Shown here one piece after another: positions 1 through 7,970 of a DNA stretch of 62,473 bases; the stretch's first letter is position 1; every line of letters begins with the position of its first letter. The stretch is from Treponema sp. (GTDB lineage: Bacteria > Spirochaetota > Spirochaetia > Treponematales > Treponemataceae), in assembly GCA_012519415.1 (NCBI GenBank), contig JAAYQG010000141.1, positions 1-62,473 of the forward strand. Direction: 5' to 3'. Made by a program: the position numbers and the translations under genes. A model generated the notes under the pieces. The model was not told where the DNA came from and did no database searches. It saw only the letters and a program-made list of their open reading frames with translations.

Positions 1-48
1 AATTTCAAAACCCATTCTAGATTTTATCTAAGATGTTATAAGAGGCGT

Positions 49-168
49 TCAATTTTGTGTATTGCATCTTTGAGCCATGCAATCGTTGCTTTGTTTTCTA
101 CAATAAGACTCGTTCCAAAAATAGCCGATTGTTTCTTTGGCAAATTTTTCCAAATCATACGCCGACAT
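49..168 (-). pseudogene. Small ORF fragment, possibly frameshifted
   Basis: A 39-codon reading frame begins at an ATG at 168 and stops at 49 (TGA). Near its middle another frame continues with a protein-like stretch (TSLIVENKATIAWLKDAIHK and beyond) to a TAA at 36-38. The join of the two frames reads like one short helical protein broken by a single-base shift, so this could be the remnant of a small gene downstream of the CPBP protease on the same strand. I do not recognise a family. The region is at the window edge, and chance is a real alternative. Confidence 0.2.
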
Positions 169-220
169 TTTTTTTATATTGAGTAAACCTAACAAGGCAA
201 ATTTCGTGGACATAAAAAAC

Positions 221-949
221 CTATTGCAGTGTCATAAACAAGGCTGTCATAATAATAATGTCTTGGAGAAAGTGGATGAGCCATGCCCAAAAAAAGCCCT
301 TTGTTTCATGGATGGTTTTTGACAAAAGCCAGCCGAGAAATCCTGCCAATAACACGCCGGGTATTTTTGCCGGTACGCCAAAGTAGTGGACAAAGCCGAA
401 TATAATTGCCGAAAGCCCTTGCGAAATATAGCGGTTTAGTTTGTGGTATTCGACTATGCTTACAAAAGTATGGCGGAATGTTACTTCTTCTACAAAGGAG
501 TTTATAAGAGCAAATACTACAACGAGTAAAAAACTTGGGACGGTAAGCGACTGTACTTTCTCTGCGCGGAACACTTGAAAATAAACTGTAATAGCCGTGA
601 CAATAGATATAACAACCGCAAGGTTTATGCCGAGTTTTTTCCATGTGTCTTTGTTGTTTTTTGTAATACCGATCCAGGGTTCCGGGTTTATGTTACCGTC
701 GATTTTTGTAATCGATAAAAGGCTGAGCGATTGAAACTTCGTTTGCACAGCAGTAATTAAAATAATGACAAAGCTTAATAAGAGCGTCGTAACTTGGTAC
801 ACGAAGGTTTCGTTAAGATAGTTTGAGTTAAAAAAACCTATCTTAAAAAGCGGTTTTGCATTTGGAAGGATTTTGATGTTAAAAATGGTAAAAATCATTA
901 ATCCTACAAGCGTTAAGGTAATAATAAAATTGCGTATAATCTTGTTCAT
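221..949 (-). CDS. CPBP family intramembrane glutamic/metallo-endopeptidase
   Basis: A 242-residue polytopic membrane protein with several hydrophobic segments. It carries the CPBP (Abi/CAAX-protease-like) signatures: motif 1 EEVTFRHTF (paired glutamates followed by Arg) near residues 153-161, and a later FGFVHYFG with the conserved His. Members cleave substrates within the membrane; bacterial ones act in CAAX-like processing, bacteriocin self-immunity or signalling, and the substrate here cannot be told. The ATG at 949 is preceded by a clear ribosome site (AGGAG, minus strand). It is divergent from htpG, with about 210 bp between them. The family call is sure, the role is not. Confidence 0.8.
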   Translation of the reverse strand: MNKIIRNFIITLTLVGLMIFTIFNIKILPNAKPLFKIGFFNSNYLNETFVYQVTTLLLSFVIILITAVQTKFQSLSLLSITKIDGNINPEPWIGITKNNKDTWKKLGINLAVVISIVTAITVYFQVFRAEKVQSLTVPSFLLVVVFALINSFVEEVTFRHTFVSIVEYHKLNRYISQGLSAIIFGFVHYFGVPAKIPGVLLAGFLGWLLSKTIHETKGFFWAWLIHFLQDIIIMTALFMTLQ

Positions 950-1160
950 ACAATTTCTCCTTATGCTTTTAATATAAGGTATCTATTAGATATGTCAAGA
1001 AAAAAATATTTCGAATGGAAAATGCAAACAGATATGTCCAATGGATATTGAACTAAAACCAAAATCAAAGCAAAATTTATCTTGCCGGATTTAGAAAAAA
1101 TTCGTATTTTAGTTATGTATAACTGTCTAAATCGGCATCAAATATTAGGAGATTTACAAA

Positions 1161-3086
1161 ATGGCAACTTATCAGTTTCAAACGGAAGTAAACCAACTTC
1201 TTACACTTATTATTCATTCGTTGTATTCAAACAAAGACATTTTTTTACGCGAAATTGTCTCAAACGCTTCAGATGCTTTGGATAAACTGAAGTATTTGAC
1301 TGTTTCAGATGAAACTTACAAATCGGTTAAGTTTGATCCGCGTATTGATATTTCTTTTGATGAAGACAAAAAAGTGCTTGTTGTAAAAGACACAGGCATT
1401 GGCATGGACAAAGATGATTTAATTGCAAATATTGGAACTATTGCTCGTTCCGGTACAAAAGCATTTATTGAAAAACTTGAAAGCGATGCAAAAAAAGATT
1501 CTGCACTTATTGGTCAATTCGGCGTAGGTTTTTATTCAGCATTTATGGTTTCTTCAAAAATAGATGTTTACAGTCGAAAAGCAGCTACCGATACGGTATA
1601 TCGCTGGTCTAGCAACGGCACAAACTCTTATGATCTTGAAGAAATTGCTCTTGATAGTGAAGAATCAAAAAAATATAGTCTTGATTCTTCTAGCGGTACC
1701 GCTGTTGTTATGTATCTCAATGAAGACGATAGTTCTTACGCTTCTCGTTGGAAAGTTGAAGAAATTGTAAGGCGATATTCAGATCATATTGCTTTTCCGA
1801 TTTTCCTCCATTATGAACAGCGAAAATACGACGACAAAGGCAAAGAAACAGGAAAAGAATCAAAAGTTGAGCAAATTAACAGTGCCAGCGCATTATGGCA
1901 ACGTTCTAAGAGTGATTTAAAACCCGAAGATTACAAAGATTTTTACAAAACTATTTCACACGATACTGTTGATCCGTTGATGTATGTTCACACACATGCA
2001 GAGGGAACACAAGAATACACGACATTGTTTTATGTTCCGGAAAATGCGCCGTTTGATATGTATCAGGCTGATTACAAAAGCGGTGTAAAGCTTTATGTAA
2101 AACGAGTTTTCATCACTGATGACGACAAAGAGCTTCTTCCGACTTATCTTCGTTTTGTAAGGGGAATTATTGACAGCGAAGATTTGCCGCTTAATGTGAG
2201 TCGTGAAATTCTTCAGCAAAATCGTATTTTGACAAATATCAAATCTTCTTCTGTTAAAAAACTTTTAAGTGAATTCAAAAAGCTTTCTGAAAAAACGGAT
2301 GAAGAGGGCAAAAAGCAGTGGAGCAAATTTGTTTCTCAATATAATCGTCCTCTAAAAGAAGGTCTTTATTCAGATTTTGCCAATCGAGAAGAGATTGCGG
2401 ATCTTGTTCGGTTTAAGAGTACTGCAGAAGAAGGTACTGGAGAAGATAACTGGACAAGCTTTGCAGATTATGTTCAGCGCATGAAACCTGAACAAAAATC
2501 AATTTACTACATCACAGGAAATGATGAAAAACAGCTACGCTCGTCTCCTTTGCTTGAGGCATACAGGTCGAAAGGTTTTGAAGTTCTTATTATGGCAGAT
2601 GAAATTGACGACATTGTTATTCCATCGTTAAATAAGTACAAGGAATTTGACCTTAAAGCTGTAAACAGAGCCGGAAGTGATGAAGAACTCGGTATTGATA
2701 AAGCTGAAGCAGAAAAAAAAGAGAAAGAATTCAAACCTGTCGTTGAAAAAATCAAAAAAGCACTTGGTGAGCGCGTAAAAGATGTTGTGCTTTCAAAACG
2801 TTTGTCTGATTCTCCGTCTTGCATTGTTGTTGACGAAAATGATCCAACGCTTCAGTTTGAAAGAATGATGAAAGCAATGGGACAAGCTGCCATGAGCGAA
2901 GTAAAGCCGATTCTTGAAATAAACGGAAATCACGCTATTGTTGCAGCACTCAAAGATTCTTCAGATGATGAATATATTGCAGATGTTTCAAATGTTCTTC
3001 TTGATCAGGCTTTGCTTGTTTCTGGCGGCGAGCTTAAAGACCCGATTGAGTTTGTTAAGCGCATTAATAAACTGATGACAAAATAA
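1161..3086 (+). CDS. htpG: Molecular chaperone HtpG (Hsp90)
   Basis: A 641-residue bacterial Hsp90, the usual length. The N-terminal GHKL ATPase domain shows LREIVSNASDALDKL (Glu31 and Asn35, catalytic/Mg region), DTGIGM (Asp77, adenine contact) and GQFGVGFYS (118-126, lid/phosphate loop). The middle and C-terminal dimerisation domains follow without gaps. It is a cytosolic homodimeric ATP-driven chaperone for client refolding under stress. The start at 1161 is set by AGGAG at 1147-1151. I see no CIRCE element in the 210 bp upstream, so heat control, if any, is by another route. It converges on the ATP-grasp gene with an 11-base gap. Confidence 0.97.
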   Translation: MATYQFQTEVNQLLTLIIHSLYSNKDIFLREIVSNASDALDKLKYLTVSDETYKSVKFDPRIDISFDEDKKVLVVKDTGIGMDKDDLIANIGTIARSGTKAFIEKLESDAKKDSALIGQFGVGFYSAFMVSSKIDVYSRKAATDTVYRWSSNGTNSYDLEEIALDSEESKKYSLDSSSGTAVVMYLNEDDSSYASRWKVEEIVRRYSDHIAFPIFLHYEQRKYDDKGKETGKESKVEQINSASALWQRSKSDLKPEDYKDFYKTISHDTVDPLMYVHTHAEGTQEYTTLFYVPENAPFDMYQADYKSGVKLYVKRVFITDDDKELLPTYLRFVRGIIDSEDLPLNVSREILQQNRILTNIKSSSVKKLLSEFKKLSEKTDEEGKKQWSKFVSQYNRPLKEGLYSDFANREEIADLVRFKSTAEEGTGEDNWTSFADYVQRMKPEQKSIYYITGNDEKQLRSSPLLEAYRSKGFEVLIMADEIDDIVIPSLNKYKEFDLKAVNRAGSDEELGIDKAEAEKKEKEFKPVVEKIKKALGERVKDVVLSKRLSDSPSCIVVDENDPTLQFERMMKAMGQAAMSEVKPILEINGNHAIVAALKDSSDDEYIADVSNVLLDQALLVSGGELKDPIEFVKRINKLMTK

Positions 3087-3097
3087 AACAAAAATAG

Positions 3098-4333
3098 CTA
3101 TTTTTCTGCTATATATGGTTCTGATAAAAGGAGCGAATTGACTAAATCTTGTGTCAATTCGCTTTTTTTGGCACGTGTTACAACTACAGCAAGACGGCTT
3201 TGTACGCTTGATGGATTTGAAATAGCATAATCGCCTTTATATTTGTAGATGATTTTTTTACCTTCAAAAAGCGGATAATTGTGATTTTTAATGTAGCCGC
3301 TTTTTGTTGAAAGATAATTAAGCTGTATGAGCGGATAATCTATATAACTTTTGTTTTCAAATGTTTTAAAAAAAGATTCCGTTTCAAGATTTTCATGTTT
3401 TATTTTTGTCGCTTCTTCAACGGCAGAGCTGTAAACATTAAAAGGAATTTCTTTTAAAAGTTCCGCCATTCCACCGCCTATGCGTGTTGCAAAATCAATG
3501 GGCACAATCCTGCTTGTTTTTTCTTCAATTACAAAATCGAATTGTGCAAAAGAAATATCTGTTTTGCCAAAAAGAGCTTTAAGCCAACTTTCCATTGCTA
3601 AAATTATTTGCTGTTCCGGTTTGGCAATAATAACGCATACGGTACAGGGCTTGTTTTTTATGTTGACAACAATTTTTTTGCATAATCGCACAAGGCTCAT
3701 TTTGCCACAATACCAAAAACAGTCTGCGCTATATTCTGTTCCAACCAATAATTCTGTAATTATTGCATCTTTGTTTTCAATATGCATTATGCGCATAGCT
3801 TTGTTTGTAAAGGTTTGAGCGCGCAAAAAACATTTATTAAGCTGTTCCGGATTTGCTTCTTTTAGAATTTCTATGCCATATCCGGAGTGCAGTCCGTCCG
3901 GTTTTACAATTATGGTTTTTCCGTTTTGTAGTGCTGACAAAGATTTTTCTTTTGTTTTATAAATTTCTGGAATGTCAATATTTTTTGAAGAAAGGGTTTT
4001 GTAAAAAAAAGCTTTTGATCTTGAAGATAAAAGTGCATTTTTGCTGATTCTTGAATTATTGTTTGAAATGCAATAAGAAATCCAATATTCACTAAGAGGA
4101 ATTATAAAATCTGAATTTGAAATATTTATAGTTGAAATAAATTCTATTGTTTCGGTTTCTTCAGCTGAAAGAAATTCTTTCATAAATGGAACGTCTACAA
4201 AACGCACGTTAAATCCAACGTTTTCAAAAGACTTTTTCAAATCTTTTAAGCCGAAAATGCTTGTTGCGCCTGCTACAAATATTGTTGGTTTTAAACTTCT
4301 TTGCATTGGTTCTGTTTTAATTTTTGTATCCAC
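3098..4333 (-). CDS. ATP-grasp domain protein (carboxylate-amine ligase type)
   Basis: A 411-residue protein. The N-terminal pre-ATP-grasp Rossmann-like part begins FVAGATSIFG (19-28). The ATP-grasp fold shows the lysine and glycine-rich loop IIVKPDGLHSGYG (141-153), acidic residues around 194-200, QFDFVIE (264-270) and the metal-binding VPIDFATRIGGG (277-288). Such enzymes ligate a carboxylate to an amine or thiol through an acyl-phosphate; the substrate cannot be read from sequence. The start is uncertain. The GTG at 4333 overlaps the upstream methyltransferase gene by 43 bases, and an ATG ten codons on (4306) lies in the same overlap. Neither has a strong ribosome site, so translation is probably coupled to the upstream gene. 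Confidence 0.75.
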   Translation of the reverse strand: MDTKIKTEPMQRSLKPTIFVAGATSIFGLKDLKKSFENVGFNVRFVDVPFMKEFLSAEETETIEFISTINISNSDFIIPLSEYWISYCISNNNSRISKNALLSSRSKAFFYKTLSSKNIDIPEIYKTKEKSLSALQNGKTIIVKPDGLHSGYGIEILKEANPEQLNKCFLRAQTFTNKAMRIMHIENKDAIITELLVGTEYSADCFWYCGKMSLVRLCKKIVVNIKNKPCTVCVIIAKPEQQIILAMESWLKALFGKTDISFAQFDFVIEEKTSRIVPIDFATRIGGGMAELLKEIPFNVYSSAVEEATKIKHENLETESFFKTFENKSYIDYPLIQLNYLSTKSGYIKNHNYPLFEGKKIIYKYKGDYAISNPSSVQSRLAVVVTRAKKSELTQDLVNSLLLSEPYIAEK

Positions 4334-5130
4334 GTATTCATAAGAATTCCAAACGCAACACCAACGTTTAATGAAGCTTTTATTCCTGTCATTGGAATTG
4401 TTACGCGACCATAAGTTGCCTTTTCAAGTGCTTTTGGGCTGCACCCGAGTTCTTCTGAGCCTAAAAGCACTATGCCTTTTTTGGGAAATACAAAATTTTC
4501 TATAGAGGTTCCGCCTGTTTCAAGTGCAAAAATCGGAATATTATCTGCAAGCTTGTCTAAAGATGTTCTTTCAAATGGAATTGATTCAATGCAGCCCATT
4601 GCAGAGCGAATCGCACGCGGATGATTCGGATCGGTGCAAAAAGGGGAAATAAATACTTTTTCTGCCCCGAAAGCTTCGGCTGTTCTAAAAATTGAACCTA
4701 AGTTAAAAGGCGAGCGAATATCTTCTGCATAAACGCAAACGCCTTCAAAGAAATTTCTTGCTAATAAAGCTCCTGTTTCATCTCTCGGTGCATTATGCGG
4801 CGCAATAACCAAATCCCATTCGGCGGGCAATGTTCCTATAACGGTTAAAAGGTGGTTCCTAGCTACATTGCATAAGCGCCGTTCATCAAAAGGCTTTGCA
4901 TATATAAGTGAATTTATTTCATGTTTTGCATATTCACTTAGCTGTGGGTCTTTAAGAAGAACTGAAGCGAGCTTTTTGGTGTATTCTTCTCTCGGCATTG
5001 TTGATATGTCATATGTACAGCCGCCTTCTGCTGTACCTGCAATATCTCTTTCAAGTGCACCAAAACAGAGCGCAAGTTTTCGCCTGCGCTGTCCGCCTTC
5101 GATTTGAAAAAGTTTTTCCGGAGGAATCAT
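4291..5130 (-). CDS. SpoU/TrmH-family RNA 2'-O-methyltransferase
   Basis: 279 residues. The C-terminal half (about 130-275) is a SPOUT methyltransferase: motif 1 EDIRSPFNLGSIFRTAEAFG (136-155, with the conserved Asn and Arg), motif 2 IVLLGSEELGCSP (220-232) and motif 3 VTIPMTGIKASLNVGVAFG (243-261), which form the SAM-binding knot. It methylates ribose 2'-O of an rRNA or tRNA; the target is not predictable. The first 130 residues differ from the usual L30e-like N-domain and I do not recognise them. It lies 2 bases after the Fe-ADH-like gene and overlaps the ATP-grasp gene, so the three form one transcript. It is a separate gene from rlmB at 53.9 kb. Confidence 0.88.
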   Translation of the reverse strand: MIPPEKLFQIEGGQRRRKLALCFGALERDIAGTAEGGCTYDISTMPREEYTKKLASVLLKDPQLSEYAKHEINSLIYAKPFDERRLCNVARNHLLTVIGTLPAEWDLVIAPHNAPRDETGALLARNFFEGVCVYAEDIRSPFNLGSIFRTAEAFGAEKVFISPFCTDPNHPRAIRSAMGCIESIPFERTSLDKLADNIPIFALETGGTSIENFVFPKKGIVLLGSEELGCSPKALEKATYGRVTIPMTGIKASLNVGVAFGILMNTWIQKLKQNQCKEV

Positions 5131-5132
5131 GT

Positions 5133-6278
5133 TTAGAAAGCTTTTTTTACTAAATCAAACAGACTGTCTGCCGTAACGGGTTTTGCATAAAACGGTATAA
5201 AATCAAGTTGCATTGCATCATTAACAGATGCGGCAATTTGTTCTATTGAAACAGAAAGTTCTTTAATTCTGGCAGGAAGTCGTGCTCGAGCAATTCTTCC
5301 GCGTATGTTTTCTGCAAGTAAATCTGCTGCTTCATCCGGTGAAACATTATCATTGCATGCACCGAGTAGTTTTGAGGCTTTTAAGATTTTTTCGCTTGAA
5401 AAAACCGCTTCTTCAATAAGATAAGGCAATAATATTGTAGACAGCAAAGATCGAGATACTTTATATCTGGCGTGAGTTGCAAATGTTAGAGCTGTAACAG
5501 GTCCCGGTGCTGAAAAAGATGCTGCTAATGCTGCCATACAACCACATTGAAGCAATGCTTCATTTACAGTTTCCGGCGAAGCGAGAGGGTCTGTTAAATT
5601 ATCTGCCGGTGCCATTAATTCAAATATTTTTTCAGCTATTGCATCAGAAAAAAAGCTTGAGCGGGTTGAAAAATAAGTTTCAAATGCAAGGCAAAGAAGG
5701 TTTAGCGAAATAGAAGAAATTTGATTTTTTGTAAGAGTTGCGCCAAGTGCTACGTCAAAAATCACTTCTTTTGTTATTCCTTCTTGAACCTTTAGAAGCC
5801 TGAACTGATTTGAACGTGCGTCGATAATTGCACATCGTTCATAAAAAAGGAACGTATCACGAATTGCTGTAGGCATACAGATTAACGGCAACGGTTCACA
5901 ATGAGAAATATCGCCGTCAACAAATTCGTATATAGGTTTTTCTTCATTGAAAAGCGAAGCGACTCCGCGCCCAAGATTTAATGCTTTTTCTCCACCACAA
6001 GCAATTACGCCTTGAATGTGGGCACCTTTAGCAAGTTTTAAAACTTGAACCAATGTTTCTGTTGTGGGATTGTTCGGCATATCTTCATAGATGATAAAAT
6101 CGAGATTGCTTTCAAAAAGAACTTCAGAGAGTTTTTCTTTTGCTTTTACTTCTTTTGTGGCAGGGTCTAAAATCAGCAAAAACCTAGAAGCTAAAGGCGA
6201 TGCAAGTGCACCAAGTCTTGAAGAAGTCTGATTGCCCAAAAGAATATGAGGTGCAATCTTAAAAGATAAATCGTTCAT
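5133..6278 (-). CDS. Degenerate iron-alcohol dehydrogenase homologue, probably non-catalytic
   Basis: 381 residues with the overall layout of group III (iron-dependent) alcohol dehydrogenases, but the active-site code is gone. In E. coli FucO the metal sits on Asp196, His200, His263 and His277. The corresponding residues here, with identical spacing inside each pair, are Asn193, Leu197, Thr262 and Arg276. The cofactor loop GGGS-xx-D is reduced to CGGEKALN (94-101), and the PTTAGTGSE motif has become MPTAIRDTF (135-143). The glycine-rich N-domain and helical C-domain remain. A ribosome site (AAGGA) precedes the ATG at 6278, directly after the flgM terminator. A structural or ligand-binding role is likely; the function is unknown. 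Confidence 0.7.
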   Translation of the reverse strand: MNDLSFKIAPHILLGNQTSSRLGALASPLASRFLLILDPATKEVKAKEKLSEVLFESNLDFIIYEDMPNNPTTETLVQVLKLAKGAHIQGVIACGGEKALNLGRGVASLFNEEKPIYEFVDGDISHCEPLPLICMPTAIRDTFLFYERCAIIDARSNQFRLLKVQEGITKEVIFDVALGATLTKNQISSISLNLLCLAFETYFSTRSSFFSDAIAEKIFELMAPADNLTDPLASPETVNEALLQCGCMAALAASFSAPGPVTALTFATHARYKVSRSLLSTILLPYLIEEAVFSSEKILKASKLLGACNDNVSPDEAADLLAENIRGRIARARLPARIKELSVSIEQIAASVNDAMQLDFIPFYAKPVTADSLFDLVKKAF

Positions 6279-6294
6279 ATTTTTCCTTATGAAA

Positions 6295-6329
6295 TTAGAA
6301 AAAAAAAGGCGGATAGAAAATCCGCCTCT
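6295..6329 (-). terminator. Intrinsic terminator after flgM
   Basis: A perfect 8-bp stem (6307-6314 with 6320-6327) around a 5-base loop, followed on the minus strand by at least nine T residues. It sits between flgM and the Fe-ADH-like gene, so readthrough or a separate promoter is needed for the latter. Confidence 0.85.
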
Positions 6330-6358
6330 AAAGTAGCATACAAAACAGGTAAAACTGT

Positions 6359-6646
6359 TTAGATTCCGTATGCATCCATAATTGTATTTGCAACTGCATT
6401 GATTACAGCAGCATTGATATACGACGGATTCTTAATCTTTTCTTTAATTTCTGCAACTTTGTCTGCGCGAACGTCCGGAGTTTCTTTTGCAACTTTAGAA
6501 GCATAATAAGCTTCTGCAAGCTCTCTTGCTTCGTCTGAAAGATTTATGGAATCTGCTGTATCGCGCACAGAATTCTTGTTCTGTAATCTTTGTGCATTCT
6601 GCATATCTTGCAGTGGGTTAATGCCATCAAGTCGATTAATTACCAT
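6359..6646 (-). CDS. flgM: Negative regulator of flagellin synthesis FlgM (anti-sigma-28)
   Basis: A 95-residue FlgM. It has the disordered, polar N-terminal half typical of the family and the sigma-binding C-terminal region, with DSINLSDEARELAEAYYASK at about 33-52 and the helical tail KVAEIKEKIKNPSYI. FlgM holds the flagellar sigma factor FliA/WhiG inactive until the basal body is complete. A ribosome site (AAGGTAGG) precedes the ATG at 6646. It lies 25 bases after rsmI and probably shares its transcript. A matching sigma-28 promoter drives flaB at 49.7 kb in this window. Confidence 0.85.
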   Translation of the reverse strand: MVINRLDGINPLQDMQNAQRLQNKNSVRDTADSINLSDEARELAEAYYASKVAKETPDVRADKVAEIKEKIKNPSYINAAVINAVANTIMDAYGI

Positions 6647-6671
6647 AAAAAACCTACCTTATTTCCTCTAC

Positions 6672-7379
6672 CTAAATATCGGCATTGTTTTCAGTTTTTT
6701 TAAGCTTTTTTTCTCCTGCTATAAAAACTGCAAACTCGCCTAGAATTTTGCTTCGTGTGGACAAATTATCCAAAAGCTCACCAGCTGTTCCCTCAAGAAT
6801 TTCTTCATGAAGCTTGGTAAGTTCCCTTCCAATAACAATACGACGCTCACTATTTATTTCGGCAACATCCGACAAAAGCTTAACAATTCGAAACGGAGAT
6901 TCATACAAAACAAATGAATCGCCTGTCGAGATTAGCTCTTTTAAACGCGAACGGCGTCTTCCCGGTTTTGGTGAAAGAAAACCCTCAAATATAACGGTTT
7001 TGCCTGCAATACCGGCTACACTTAACAGCGAAGCAAAAGCCGACGCACCCGGAACAGGGCATATTTTATGACCGGCTTTTCTTGCTTCTGCCACTAATAC
7101 TGCGCCCGGATCACTAATACCTGGTGTTCCAGCATCGCTTGCATAAGCGACGTTCTTACCTTCTTCAAGAAGTTGCACAATTTTTTGTGCAGCCTCAAGC
7201 TCATTTTGGGCTCGGCACGATACCAAAGGTTTTCTTATTTCAAAGTGTGTCAAAAGCTGCAATGTGCGGCGAGTATCTTCTGCTGCAATTATATCAACTG
7301 TTTTAAATGTTTCAATTGCTCTAAAAGTTATGTCGCCTAGATTACCTATCGGTGTGGCTACAATGAATAATTCAGACAC
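6672..7379 (-). CDS. rsmI: 16S rRNA (cytidine1402-2'-O)-methyltransferase RsmI
   Basis: A 235-residue tetrapyrrole-methylase-fold enzyme. It shows LFIVATPIGNLGDITFRAIE (4-23), AEDTRRTL (34-41), SDAGTPGISDPGA (82-94) and VPGASAF. It 2'-O-methylates C1402 in the ribosomal P site with SAM. The start is GTG at 7379, fixed because the conserved N-terminus begins there (family members start M-x-x-LYIVATPIGNLG). There is no Shine-Dalgarno. A TATAAT lies 6 bases upstream, so the mRNA may be leaderless (see promoter entry). Confidence 0.93.
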   Translation of the reverse strand: MSELFIVATPIGNLGDITFRAIETFKTVDIIAAEDTRRTLQLLTHFEIRKPLVSCRAQNELEAAQKIVQLLEEGKNVAYASDAGTPGISDPGAVLVAEARKAGHKICPVPGASAFASLLSVAGIAGKTVIFEGFLSPKPGRRRSRLKELISTGDSFVLYESPFRIVKLLSDVAEINSERRIVIGRELTKLHEEILEGTAGELLDNLSTRSKILGEFAVFIAGEKKLKKTENNADI

Positions 7380-7385
7380 AATACG

Positions 7386-7414
7386 ATTATACCGTTATTT
7401 TTTACTTGAAGCAA
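7386..7414 (-). promoter_or_regulatory. Candidate promoter giving a leaderless rsmI mRNA
   Basis: On the minus strand TTGCTT (7414-7409) and TATAAT (7391-7386) are separated by 17 bases. The first base after a 6-base gap is the G of the rsmI GTG (7379), where transcription would be expected to start. The -10 match is perfect, the -35 is weak. Confidence 0.5.
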
Positions 7415-7440
7415 GTGAATTTATATCGCAATATGTTATT

Positions 7441-7884
7441 ATGCAAATATTTATAATTTTTGTGCTGCTTTCCGTTGCTATTTGTCTTTTGATGTTTGTT
7501 TTTAGTGGGAAAATTTCCATAAATTCCATTAAAGCAAAGCGAGCAAAAAAAACAAGCCGCAAAAAGAAAGCTGCTCAGTTTTCAGGTAAAAAATACGCAG
7601 ACGGAGTGCAACCCGGTTGTTGTCCGTTGTGTGGTTCTTTTCTTGTCGGCAAAGAAAAAATACGTTCGTCTGTGTTTGAGGGCGGCAAAGCAAGCGATAG
7701 ATTATGCTATATTCATGGCTGTCCCCATTGCACGGCACCTGAAACGCTATCGCTGCACCGCATATGCCCTGTATGCAAAAAAAATGTTCCGCTTGACGGA
7801 TACCTTAGAGCAAGAATGTTTGAGCGAAAAGGCGGTGCACATCATGTGCATATTTTAGGCTGCACAGAATGCAATAAAAAATGA
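7441..7884 (+). CDS. Membrane-anchored cysteine-rich (zinc-ribbon-like) protein
   Basis: A 147-residue protein of unknown function. One N-terminal membrane helix (about 2-22) is followed by a strongly basic stretch (30-51, KAKRAKKTSRKKK) and a cysteine-rich cytoplasmic domain with Cys60, 61, 64, 89, 94, 97, 109, 112, 141 and 144. These form paired CxxC knuckles (CPLC, CPHC, CPVC, CTEC) typical of structural zinc sites. I chose the ATG at 7441 because the membrane helix starts there and longer versions run into rsmI on the other strand; the ribosome site is poor. It is divergent from rsmI. Confidence 0.6.
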   Translation: MQIFIIFVLLSVAICLLMFVFSGKISINSIKAKRAKKTSRKKKAAQFSGKKYADGVQPGCCPLCGSFLVGKEKIRSSVFEGGKASDRLCYIHGCPHCTAPETLSLHRICPVCKKNVPLDGYLRARMFERKGGAHHVHILGCTECNKK

Positions 7885-7970
7885 AACACACATGCAAAAC
7901 ATTTGCGTTTGCAATTGCATTCCTTTATTTTGCTTGCACCGCATTTTAATTAGTGATAGGCTTGCTTAAT

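Noticed and set aside
7264-7440. Longer N-terminus for the cysteine-rich membrane protein
   Set aside because: It would overlap the rsmI coding start, and the added residues are antisense to rsmI.
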